Positions 47,507 through 56,255 of a stretch of DNA of 64,000 nt are shown here, piece after piece. The translations under genes and the position numbers were made by a program. The notes beneath the pieces are model-generated. The model did not search any database. It had not been told where the DNA came from and saw only the letters and a program-made list of their open reading frames with translations. Source of the DNA: Bacteroidaceae bacterium (GTDB taxonomy: Bacteria; Bacteroidota; Bacteroidia; Bacteroidales; Bacteroidaceae). Location of the stretch: NCBI GenBank assembly GCA_024401215.1, contig JAKSLL010000001.1:1-64000 (forward strand), read 5' to 3'. Position 1 is the stretch's first letter, and each line of letters begins with the position of its first letter.

Positions 47507-50008
47507 ATGAAAATGAAAATAACTGCACGCATATATACAATACTTCTTGCTTTTGTGCTGATGTTTGTGCCATATATGGTAACAAGCATGCAGGCACAAA
47601 CAACATTGAAGGGTAAACTTGTCGTAAAAGACAAGAATGGCAAGGTGAGTGTACACGATGGAGAGAATATCCCAATATTCTATTTTTATACCTCTGATGC
47701 TTGTAATGACTTCATGAAGCAGTGTAAGACGCTTAATGATGCTCAGAAAGGTGGTTGGAGCTACTTTACCACTGATCCTGAAGGCGAAGGTGCATTTACA
47801 GCAAATGGTATTCCTGATAATTCTTATGTAGCAGTATTCTTACCATCAACAGGTGATATGCCTAAAAGTTACCATGTTACGGCAAGTAACAGAAATAACT
47901 TGATTATCACAATGATTGATGAATATATTGCTCTTGAGGAAGTTGTAAAGACAGAAAAGAAAAAGGAAAAACCATCTATCAAGCCGGGTAAGACCCGTAT
48001 GTATGGTGATAAGATGTCATTTAAGGTTTCTTTCCCATTCCCTGCGGACTATTGTTCTACAGATAAGCGTCTTATGGTTTTACCAGCAGCAATAGATTGC
48101 TCTACTGAAGACACAGTGAAGTATCTTAATCCTGCTGTAATTGAGGGTAAGAAGTTTCATAAAATGCAAAATCGAAGAATGTCTTTCGACTATGAAACTC
48201 TTGACCCATTGGCAGTATATTTTCAAGAGTCTCCTGTGATTGAAGATAATAAGGATTTGGTGTTTGAGGTGTTTATTCCTTTCACTAAGCCAAACATTAA
48301 TAAGTCATATACATGCTGGGGATCTGCTGTTATGGAAGATTTTACTCATGTATCATATAGACTTGATGGTGAGTTTGGAAGTTGTAACGTTTCTAATCCG
48401 TTCAAGTTCCTTGAATTCCAAATGTCAGGAACAGAAATTCCTTTGACGGAGGAATTTTATGAGCGTCCTTCCGCTGGTCTTGTAAATATTCCTCGAGATT
48501 TGCCATTGAAATTTAAGGTTGGTACTGCTGAATATACTCAAGATGAAAGTAACCAAAAGCTTTTGAACCAGCTTGTTAAGGAGTTGAGCTCATATGGTGA
48601 GAAAATGGTTAGTATTGAGATTTCTGGTGCAGCATCGCCTGATGGTAATGTGGATGTAAACATGCGACTTGCAAAATCTCGTGCTGAGAAAGCCTTGTCT
48701 GAGGTCCGTAGTCGTATTAATACTAGAAAAATCCAGATTCCACCTCCATCAGCGTTCGTCTTCACTTGGAAAGATGTGGCTGACTCTTTGGATCAGCGTG
48801 GTTATGAATGGGAAGCTAAAGACGTACGTGGAATGGTAGAGTCTAAGGCTTCAAGTTCTGCTATTCATGCAGAAACTAAGACTTTTGACATTTATGATAC
48901 AGTAATTGTTGAAATATTGAACAATATGCGTGTAATGAAGTGTAGTTATACATATCAACAGACACGTATTCTTGAACCTGCAGAAGCTGTAGATTTCTAT
49001 TATAATAATCCAGATTATGCACCAGGTGGTCCTCATGTGTTCACTAATGGTGACTACTATAATATTCTTTCTTATGTGAAAGATTCTGTTGAACAGAAAA
49101 AAATAGTACAGCGTATATGGGGTGAATTAACTGCTCGATCTGGATATCAATATAATACATTTGCTGCTTATATTGCTAATCGTATGGCAATGTATGCTGT
49201 TGAGGATGAGTCTATAGACTCTCTTATAGCTATGCCATTCCTAGATTGGAGCGCAACTACTGATTTGAAGAGACAGATTAGTATTAATAACACGATGAAA
49301 TGGACTGTTAACCGCAGACAGATTGTTGCAAATCAAGCAATCATTTTGTTAAAGCGTGGTCATATGGATCATGCATCATTGTGGATTGATAAGTTGCCAG
49401 ATGATATGCCAGTTAAAAAAGAATTGCAGATGTATCGCCGTATGATTGATGTTATCATTAGGTGGGATGATGCAAATCTTGAACCTGATGAAAAGGAATC
49501 AGGACTTGAAGCTATATATTCTGTGATGTCACAGAGTAAAATTAATAATGCAGTTTTGAAAGCTGAGTTGCAGGAAGAATTAGGAATTAAGATGGAGGAG
49601 GCAGTTTCCACACTTGAAGCTCTCCCTGATGATAATGCAAAAAAGTGGTATTTGTTAGGTATGCTTTGTGCTCCTACTGCAGGAACATCAACAGATCGTT
49701 TAGTTGGTGAGGCCTTAGGTGCTAATTATATCCCAAAGTATCTTGCTTATATGCAGAAGTCTTTTGATATTCAACCAAAATATAAAAAGTTCTTAGCCCA
49801 AGAAGGTAATGTACCTAAGGCTGTTTCTCAGAAATATCCTTATGTTCCTTCTAAAGCTGCTGCATACAGAGATAAGTATGCTAAGATGGTTGAAGCAAAG
49901 AAGGAGGCTACAGAAAAAGCTAGTACTCCAGCTGTTGAATCATCAGAGTCAACAACTACGCCTCAGACTGAGAATAAAGAAACTGAAAATAAGGAAACAG
50001 AACAATAA
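47507..50008 (+). CDS. large envelope protein with OmpA-like segment
   Basis: 833 residues. Signal peptide to about residue 31 (ILLAFVLMFVPYMVTSMQAQ). A region with Ig-like or DUF3868-like character is followed at ~340-405 by an OmpA-C-like peptidoglycan-binding pattern: FKVGTAEYTQDESNQKLLNQLVKEL, then ISGAASPDGNVDVNMRLAKSRAEKAL. The C-terminal ~300 residues are helical with TPR-like spacing (LDWSATTDLKRQISINNTMKW, ALPDDNAKKWYLLGMLCAP), and the end is a Thr/Glu/Asn tail (TTPQTENKETENKETEQ). It could anchor the neighbouring barrels to the cell wall. Spacing to the next gene is 9 bp. Function not established. Confidence 0.72.
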   Translation: MKMKITARIYTILLAFVLMFVPYMVTSMQAQTTLKGKLVVKDKNGKVSVHDGENIPIFYFYTSDACNDFMKQCKTLNDAQKGGWSYFTTDPEGEGAFTANGIPDNSYVAVFLPSTGDMPKSYHVTASNRNNLIITMIDEYIALEEVVKTEKKKEKPSIKPGKTRMYGDKMSFKVSFPFPADYCSTDKRLMVLPAAIDCSTEDTVKYLNPAVIEGKKFHKMQNRRMSFDYETLDPLAVYFQESPVIEDNKDLVFEVFIPFTKPNINKSYTCWGSAVMEDFTHVSYRLDGEFGSCNVSNPFKFLEFQMSGTEIPLTEEFYERPSAGLVNIPRDLPLKFKVGTAEYTQDESNQKLLNQLVKELSSYGEKMVSIEISGAASPDGNVDVNMRLAKSRAEKALSEVRSRINTRKIQIPPPSAFVFTWKDVADSLDQRGYEWEAKDVRGMVESKASSSAIHAETKTFDIYDTVIVEILNNMRVMKCSYTYQQTRILEPAEAVDFYYNNPDYAPGGPHVFTNGDYYNILSYVKDSVEQKKIVQRIWGELTARSGYQYNTFAAYIANRMAMYAVEDESIDSLIAMPFLDWSATTDLKRQISINNTMKWTVNRRQIVANQAIILLKRGHMDHASLWIDKLPDDMPVKKELQMYRRMIDVIIRWDDANLEPDEKESGLEAIYSVMSQSKINNAVLKAELQEELGIKMEEAVSTLEALPDDNAKKWYLLGMLCAPTAGTSTDRLVGEALGANYIPKYLAYMQKSFDIQPKYKKFLAQEGNVPKAVSQKYPYVPSKAAAYRDKYAKMVEAKKEATEKASTPAVESSESTTTPQTENKETENKETEQ

Positions 50009-50017
50009 CAAAGAAAT

Positions 50018-52231
50018 ATGAAGTTTTCAAAAAGCATATTGCCTATGTTTTTAATGTTGCTTGTAGGGTGTATAAATGCCTCAGCAGCAAAGACTTGGCA
50101 TGAAGCACTAGGTGAAAGTGCTCCTGCTGATTCAACAAAGTCGGCACAGATTGTTTATGATCAATATGATAGTCTCTTTCTTCCAAGAGAAAAGAGAACT
50201 ACTGCTTCACGTTGTTTAGATACTGTTTCTGTTCGACCTACTGATTACATTCTTGAAGGACGTGTCCGTTATCGTGATGATAAATACCATGGCTTCTGGG
50301 ATAACTTATATCTTAACATGGGATTAGGTTATGAAAAGATTGCTGATAATCCAAGCGGATATAAAATCAATCCATTAGGTCAAGCATCCATTGGTTTGGG
50401 TTATCAATTCAATAAATTTAGTTCATTAAGGTTAAGTGGTGAGTTTGGTGTTGGTTTCTCTGATACTATTAGACTGCAGACAAATAGACGATATATTGGA
50501 CATATTGGTGGGAAATTGGATTGGCTCTATGATGTGTCTTCATTTATAGGAGGTTATAAGCCAAATAGATTTATGTCTGTCAATACTTTGTTTGGTGTAG
50601 GTGGTAGATACACTTTTAAGGGATCTTATACAGGAGAAAGCGATAATTGTTTCCTTCCTGAGTTTCATACAGGTTTGCAATTCCGTTTCCTTATGACTCC
50701 ACAAACTATACTTAATGTAGAGCCATATGTTGGTATTGCAAAAGATAACATCGATTTGTCAGAAAAGATAGCGCCAAACTGGCGTACATTTAATGTGTTC
50801 TATGGTGTTAATCTTTCTGTTGATTATTACATGACTAATCACCTTACTGATGAGGCAAATTTGAGATATCTTAATATTTATGAGAGACATATGCCAGAAA
50901 AGGACAAGCCTTATGAAGAAATTCATAACGATTGGTTAGCTGCTAAGGACACTGTTGTCTATGCATGGCGTAAACCATTTTTTATGAGTTTTGGAATGGG
51001 TGCTGTTGCTGTACAAGGTACCTATATTATGGGACGTTATACAGTTGGTCATACAGAAAGAATATCTTTGGGTAAATGGTTTTCACCATCTATTGGCGCA
51101 AGACTCTCTGTAGGTATGAGTGATATAAAATCTGAATATACAAACAAGAAAAATAAGTCAATTCCAGGAGTTACTTCATCTTATAATTACAGGCTTCAGA
51201 GTCATAATATGTATCCAACTGCAGTTGCAACAGTATTATTTAACCCATTCGGCTTTACAAAGAAATACGATTGGGATAATCCTGTAGGTATGCATTTTAT
51301 TTTCAGTGGTGGCTATGATGTAATTAAGCGTTGGAAAACCACAGTTGAGAATAATAGGTCATTTCTCTATGAGGCGGGTATGCAGGCATGGTGTAGATTA
51401 AGTCCTGATTTGCAATTATATTTGGAACCACGTTATTCTAAAATATATTTCTTGAGAGAAGAGTCAAAGAGAAAATGGGATCATGAAAATATGGTATCTG
51501 TTGATCTTGGTATGACTATGTTGATTCGTTCAAGAAAATATGGAAATCATTTAAAAGGTGTTGGTTCTGAGAAGTCGTATTTTACATTAGGCGGAGGTCT
51601 TGGTTCAAACTTTCAGATGAAAAATTGGAACATTGCTTCTGCAGGTCGTGGTTCTTATAAGGAATATCCCAAAACTGGAGGTTTTAATTGGAATTTAGAG
51701 TTTGTTGGTGCGTATCATTTCAATAAGATGCATTCTATTAGAACGAATATAGAGTTTATGGAATTCTATAATTCACAAAATAACTGGGTTGCATTTTATA
51801 AAGGTTTGAGATATATTAAGGGCGGTAGAGCTGTGGTTAACCATACATATTTATTAGGTTTAGCTTCATTAGACTATCAGTTAAATTTAACTGACTTGAT
51901 GAGTGGTTATCGTCAAAATAGACATTGGAATCTTGAGTTGTTCTTTGGACCATCAACCTATTTGGAACTTCTTCATTTTAAGTCAATATCTGATTGTGTA
52001 ACAAATCCAAAGGGGTATGATTATAAAGTTGCTAATAATAAGACTCAGGGACATTTTGGCTTGAATGCAGGTTTGCAATTGTCTCGTTCTGTTAGTGATA
52101 AGATTGATATTTATATTTCCCCAACATGGTATAACTTCTTCAATTCTAATCTCCCATATCAAATATATCTCAAGGAGACTGGATATTGTATGTTTGGAAC
52201 AGTTAATCTTGGACTTCAGTATAAATTATAA
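50018..52231 (+). CDS. large outer-membrane beta-barrel protein, unknown family
   Basis: 737 residues. Signal peptide MKFSKSILPMFLMLLVGCINASA. The sequence is a long run of alternating aromatic strands with short turns (YLNMGLGYEKIADN, ASIGLGYQFNKFSSLRLSGEFGVGF, YFTLGGGLGSNFQM) and ends GYCMFGTVNLGLQYKL, the expected closing strand of a barrel. No plug or TonB box is seen, so it is not a SusC/TonB receptor. I do not recognise the family. As the fourth gene of the cluster it may be the pore or surface component of the complex. Confidence 0.7.
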   Translation: MKFSKSILPMFLMLLVGCINASAAKTWHEALGESAPADSTKSAQIVYDQYDSLFLPREKRTTASRCLDTVSVRPTDYILEGRVRYRDDKYHGFWDNLYLNMGLGYEKIADNPSGYKINPLGQASIGLGYQFNKFSSLRLSGEFGVGFSDTIRLQTNRRYIGHIGGKLDWLYDVSSFIGGYKPNRFMSVNTLFGVGGRYTFKGSYTGESDNCFLPEFHTGLQFRFLMTPQTILNVEPYVGIAKDNIDLSEKIAPNWRTFNVFYGVNLSVDYYMTNHLTDEANLRYLNIYERHMPEKDKPYEEIHNDWLAAKDTVVYAWRKPFFMSFGMGAVAVQGTYIMGRYTVGHTERISLGKWFSPSIGARLSVGMSDIKSEYTNKKNKSIPGVTSSYNYRLQSHNMYPTAVATVLFNPFGFTKKYDWDNPVGMHFIFSGGYDVIKRWKTTVENNRSFLYEAGMQAWCRLSPDLQLYLEPRYSKIYFLREESKRKWDHENMVSVDLGMTMLIRSRKYGNHLKGVGSEKSYFTLGGGLGSNFQMKNWNIASAGRGSYKEYPKTGGFNWNLEFVGAYHFNKMHSIRTNIEFMEFYNSQNNWVAFYKGLRYIKGGRAVVNHTYLLGLASLDYQLNLTDLMSGYRQNRHWNLELFFGPSTYLELLHFKSISDCVTNPKGYDYKVANNKTQGHFGLNAGLQLSRSVSDKIDIYISPTWYNFFNSNLPYQIYLKETGYCMFGTVNLGLQYKL

Positions 52232-52246
52232 TAATATCGGATAAAT

Positions 52247-53770
52247 ATGAAGAATAAATTATCTATTATAACGCTTTTATTCTTTGTGTCTCTTATTTGT
52301 TCTGCTCAGAATCTTAAAGGAACAAAGATGGAAGATCGTATAGGTCATGGTGCTGATAGTATTATGACTCGTAGATCATATGAGCTTTTCGAACGCTTTT
52401 ATCACGATGGTTATTATGATGAAACACGAAGAGACTCTATGTATAAGTTTGCTGTTGATCCTTGGTTGTATGTATTTGATAATGCTCCATTGACATCACA
52501 GAACCTTTATCGTTATGGTGCTAATATTTTTCAGTATCTTGCTAAGAATGAAACTGATTCTATACGCCGTCAGTACTACTTTGATCTCTTGATGAAAGTA
52601 TATGATAAGCGTATTGATAATCTGGAGGCTCTTAATTCATTTACTGATGATGAAAAGTTTCTTTCAAAAAAGGGAGACCTTTTGACTAGAAAGGCATATG
52701 ACTATTATACATATTCACCAAATCTTGATATCGAGGTTGCATATAAACTTTTTCATCAAGGAATAGATGACCTTGGTTATGCAACAGAGGGTTATGTGTT
52801 GTTCCAGTTTGTCGATTGTTATGTTAAGAGATACGAAACTAATACAGACTCAGCATCTTATCGTGAAGATTTTATTAATGACTATGTTAAGGCCTGTGAT
52901 ATATGTGATTTCTTCTTGAAACAAGCTGAAGAATATGCATTTACAGATTCTATTGCATCTCGTAAAGATTCTATTCGTGCAGCTGAACTTGAAGCAAAAG
53001 CTAAGCCAATACTTGATGCTTATGGTGGCCCTCGTCAGAATGCTGAATGGTATTTTTCACAGCATCCTGAGGCTGCAACTCCTGAGTTCCTTGTAGAATA
53101 CTATTCTGGTCTTATTGAAGAGCATAAGACAGATGCTAAATTCCTGTCAGGAGTTATTTCTTTGTTGCGTAGTATAGAAAAGGAAGATACAGATGTGTTT
53201 GATAAGGCTTCAGAGTATCTTTCTGCTTGTGCTCCTCAAGGTGGTTCTTCTGGTGGTGGTTCTGGACGTGAATCTCTTCTTGCAGAGGCTACTCGAATGT
53301 TGAAGGAAGGCAACATATCTGGTGCAAATAGTATTTTCCAGGAGGCTGTAGATAATGCTTCTGATGCAACTGCAAAGGCAAATGCTGCATATTATGCTTG
53401 TGCCCAATATTATAAGAGAGGTAGTATTCAGGCAGCCCGTCAATGGGCTAATAACGCTCTCAAGTATAAGTCAAACTTCGGTAAAGCATACCTTATGTTA
53501 GCTCGTTGTATAACAGCATCAGCTCCAAAGTCTTATAAAAAGAGTGAGATTGTTCAGTTCAACTGGAATCGTGGCTTGTACTATTGTCTTGCTACTGATA
53601 AGGCTCAACGAGCTAAGAGTGTTGACCCTACATGTGCTGCTGAAGCTAATAGACTTATTGCTTCATATTCAGGAATGTTCTTCCCTCGTTCAGAGGCCTT
53701 CATGATGGGTAAGAGAGAAGGTTCGGTAGAGACAGTAATGGGCGAGCGTACTCGTCTTCGTCTAAGATAA
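52247..53770 (+). CDS. secreted TPR-like repeat protein
   Basis: 507 residues. Signal peptide MKNKLSIITLLFFVSLICSAQ. Helical repeat pattern throughout; the clearest TPR-like pair is at ~345-420 (LLAEATRMLKEGNISGANSIFQEAVDNA, AYYACAQYYKRGSIQAARQWANNALKY), preceded by a Gly/Ser linker GGSSGGGSG. Probably a periplasmic scaffold that holds the cluster's other products. The last 61 bp to the CE12-like gene contain another promoter box, so the cluster may end here. Confidence 0.72.
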   Translation: MKNKLSIITLLFFVSLICSAQNLKGTKMEDRIGHGADSIMTRRSYELFERFYHDGYYDETRRDSMYKFAVDPWLYVFDNAPLTSQNLYRYGANIFQYLAKNETDSIRRQYYFDLLMKVYDKRIDNLEALNSFTDDEKFLSKKGDLLTRKAYDYYTYSPNLDIEVAYKLFHQGIDDLGYATEGYVLFQFVDCYVKRYETNTDSASYREDFINDYVKACDICDFFLKQAEEYAFTDSIASRKDSIRAAELEAKAKPILDAYGGPRQNAEWYFSQHPEAATPEFLVEYYSGLIEEHKTDAKFLSGVISLLRSIEKEDTDVFDKASEYLSACAPQGGSSGGGSGRESLLAEATRMLKEGNISGANSIFQEAVDNASDATAKANAAYYACAQYYKRGSIQAARQWANNALKYKSNFGKAYLMLARCITASAPKSYKKSEIVQFNWNRGLYYCLATDKAQRAKSVDPTCAAEANRLIASYSGMFFPRSEAFMMGKREGSVETVMGERTRLRLR

Positions 53771-53782
53771 ATTCTTTTGTTA

Positions 53783-53790
53783 TACGTTTG
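53783..53790 (+). promoter_or_regulatory. -7 promoter box of the CE12-like esterase gene
   Basis: TACGTTTG within the inverted repeat TGTTATA cgtttg TTATAACA (53779-53798), 42 bp before the ATG. No clear -33 box. Confidence 0.45.
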
Positions 53791-53831
53791 TTATAACAAA
53801 TTGTTTTTATCAAGTTTAATTATGTGTTATA

Positions 53832-55154
53832 ATGAGATATAATTTTTCAATATTACTTGCGTCTTTATGTCTTTTCCTTTTTGGACAAGATATTAAGGCG
53901 CAAGTTTTTTCATTTTCGTTTGACGGTCGAGATAAAGAGGCTGTTCGTGTTCTGCCTTCGGATGTTTACACCCAAGACAAAGGTTTTGGATATGACTTTG
54001 TTGATGTTGTTAAATATGCTCAAAATTCTCAAACAGACAACTTTAATGTTTCGCCTGGTGTATTCTATTTCTCAGTTAATGTTCCTGATGGGAATTATAA
54101 AGTAACTGTTGAAATAGGTTCTAAAAAGCAGGCAGGTTCAACGACCGTAAGAGCAGAATCTAGAAGATTGTTTGTTAATAATGTTCAAACAAAAAAGGGA
54201 CAGTTTGAGACTTTTTCATTTGTTGTTAATAAAAGGAATACTGTAATTAACCTTGAAAATGGTAAGCATGATGTCGTAAAAATCAAGAAGCGTGAAGAAA
54301 AGAAGTTGAATTGGGATGATAAATTGACATTAGAAATTAATGGTGATCGACCATTATTGTCTTCTGTTAAAATTGAACCTGCTGATACATCAACCTGTAC
54401 ATTGTGGTTATGTGGCAACTCTACAGTTGTAGATCAAGATTATGAGCCATGGGCATCTTGGGGGCAGATGGTTGGATATTGGTTTGATGAGAACGTATCT
54501 ATTGCCAACTATGCAGAAAGTGGTGAAACTGCCACTTCCTTTATTGCTTCTAATCGTCTAAAGAAAATAGCCTCTTTAATGAAAAAAGGGGACTATATCT
54601 TTATCGAATTTGGCCATAATGATCAAAAGGAGAAAAGAGCTGGCTCTGGTGCCTTTTATAATTTCGCATACGCCTTAAAGCAATTTGTTGATGAAGCGAG
54701 ATCAAAAGGTGTGACCCCTGTATTTGTTACTCCAACTCAGCGTAGATTCTTTGATGAGAACGCAAAGATTGTTGAGACTCATGCTAACTATCCAGATGCA
54801 ATGCGTTGGGTTGCGAAGGATTTGAATGTGCCTGTTATTGAACTACATGATAAGACGCGTACATTCTTTGAGAAGTTAGGACCAGAAAATTCAAAACGTG
54901 CTTTGGTACATTACAATGCTGGTTCGTTCCCTGGACAGGCTAAAGCATTTGAAGATAATACTCATTTTAATCCTTATGGTGCCTTTGAAATTTCTAGAAT
55001 GATCGTAGAAGGAATAAAGGAATTGCAATTGCCAATAGTCTCTTATCTTAAACCTTCTATAGGAGCATATAGTGAGAGTTCTCCTGATGACTGGAATACT
55101 TTTATTTGGAATAATTCTCCATTTATAGAAATAGAGAAACCTGATGGAAATTAG
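53832..55154 (+). CDS. SGNH-family rhamnogalacturonan acetylesterase-like protein (CE12)
   Basis: 440 residues. Signal peptide MRYNFSILLASLCLFLFGQDIKA. The N-terminal ~140 residues resemble a galactose-binding-like beta-sandwich (FYFSVNVPDGNYKVTVEIG). The SGNH hydrolase follows with block I LCGNSTVVDQ (GNS in place of GDS), NYAESGETATSF, block III IEFGHNDQ, and the Asp-His pair in DNTHFNPYGA. This matches rhamnogalacturonan acetylesterases, which remove acetyl groups from pectin backbone sugars. It sits between the envelope cluster and the polysaccharide export genes and fits the pectin enzymes elsewhere in the window, though action on the cell's own polysaccharide is also conceivable. Confidence 0.87.
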   Translation: MRYNFSILLASLCLFLFGQDIKAQVFSFSFDGRDKEAVRVLPSDVYTQDKGFGYDFVDVVKYAQNSQTDNFNVSPGVFYFSVNVPDGNYKVTVEIGSKKQAGSTTVRAESRRLFVNNVQTKKGQFETFSFVVNKRNTVINLENGKHDVVKIKKREEKKLNWDDKLTLEINGDRPLLSSVKIEPADTSTCTLWLCGNSTVVDQDYEPWASWGQMVGYWFDENVSIANYAESGETATSFIASNRLKKIASLMKKGDYIFIEFGHNDQKEKRAGSGAFYNFAYALKQFVDEARSKGVTPVFVTPTQRRFFDENAKIVETHANYPDAMRWVAKDLNVPVIELHDKTRTFFEKLGPENSKRALVHYNAGSFPGQAKAFEDNTHFNPYGAFEISRMIVEGIKELQLPIVSYLKPSIGAYSESSPDDWNTFIWNNSPFIEIEKPDGN

Positions 55155-55402
55155 TATGCAGTTGTAAGAGATTATATAGTATCTGCTCAAAAAATGATTA
55201 TGTAGAAGAGAAGATGCTTTTATTATTTGAAATATTGCCATTCTGCGATAAGTTCTTTTTTTCATAAGTTCACTTTTGGTTACTGCTGTAGTAAACTATT
55301 CTGTTTTCATACGAGTATATCAGTTCTATTTTTCTAGTAGTTAGTAAACAAAAAGGACTTATCAAATATAATACATTCGGACAACTGCTTAACAATTATG
55401 AT

Positions 55403-56185
55403 ATGAACAAATTACCATTATACTTAAATTTGATTTTATCAATAGTTCTTCTATTGGTCTTCAATTCTTGTTCTACGCCGCAAGACATTACTTATTTTCA
55501 GGATTTTAACATGGGACAGTCTATAGAAGTTCAAAACCCTATAGAAATTAAATTTAAGGCAGATGATGAAATCCGAATACTTGTTAGTACTCGTGATAAA
55601 GAATTGTCTGCATTGTTCAGTTTGACAGCAAACACAAATGCTTCCTCTAATAATAGTGGTTCTGGATCACGATACACAATAGATGCAGAAGGCAATATTC
55701 GATTCCCTATACTTGGCAAGATTCATGTTGCAGGTTTGAATAGACATGAGGTTCAAGAGATTATCCGTGAAAGAATTGAAACAGAGCTTGGTGTTAAGGA
55801 TCCAATTGTTACTGTTGATTATTCCAATTTGTATGTTATTGTTTTAGGAGATGTTGGAACTGGACGAATACAGATTGATAGAGATAAATTCACTATTCTT
55901 GATGCAATAGGTTCTTCTGGTGACTTAAAAATTACTGGTCAGCGTACTAATGTCAAGGTCATAAGGGAAAATTATGGTAAGAAGACCGCATACGAAGTAA
56001 ACTTGTGCTCTGCAGAAGACCTGTATTCTTCTCCTGTTTATTACTTACAACAGAACGATATTATTTATGTTGAGATGAATAAAAAGCAAAAGAGAAATGC
56101 AACTGTTATGGGAAACTCAACAGTTCAGCCTGCGTTCTGGATGTCTTTAGCATCGTTTATTGTTGGTGTAACAAGATGGTTCTAA
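55403..56185 (+). CDS. wza: polysaccharide export outer-membrane lipoprotein (Wza family)
   Basis: 260 residues. Lipoprotein signal LILSIVLLLVFNSC with Cys at about 23, then STPQDITYFQD. The Poly_export domain (IKFKADDEIRILVSTRDKEL, YTIDAEGNIRFPILGKIHVAGL) and a SLBB-like domain (YVIVLGDVGTGRIQIDRDKFTILDAIGSSGDLKITGQRTNVKVIREN) are present. It forms the outer-membrane channel for capsular or exopolysaccharide, working with the Wzc-like kinase 70 bp downstream. The 248-bp gap before it shows no gene and no clean promoter box. Confidence 0.9.
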   Translation: MNKLPLYLNLILSIVLLLVFNSCSTPQDITYFQDFNMGQSIEVQNPIEIKFKADDEIRILVSTRDKELSALFSLTANTNASSNNSGSGSRYTIDAEGNIRFPILGKIHVAGLNRHEVQEIIRERIETELGVKDPIVTVDYSNLYVIVLGDVGTGRIQIDRDKFTILDAIGSSGDLKITGQRTNVKVIRENYGKKTAYEVNLCSAEDLYSSPVYYLQQNDIIYVEMNKKQKRNATVMGNSTVQPAFWMSLASFIVGVTRWF

Positions 56186-56255
56186 TTACCTGACATGTAA
56201 TAGTAATTGTCTATAAAGAAAAATATAATTCAAATTATATAACTAAATATACAGT

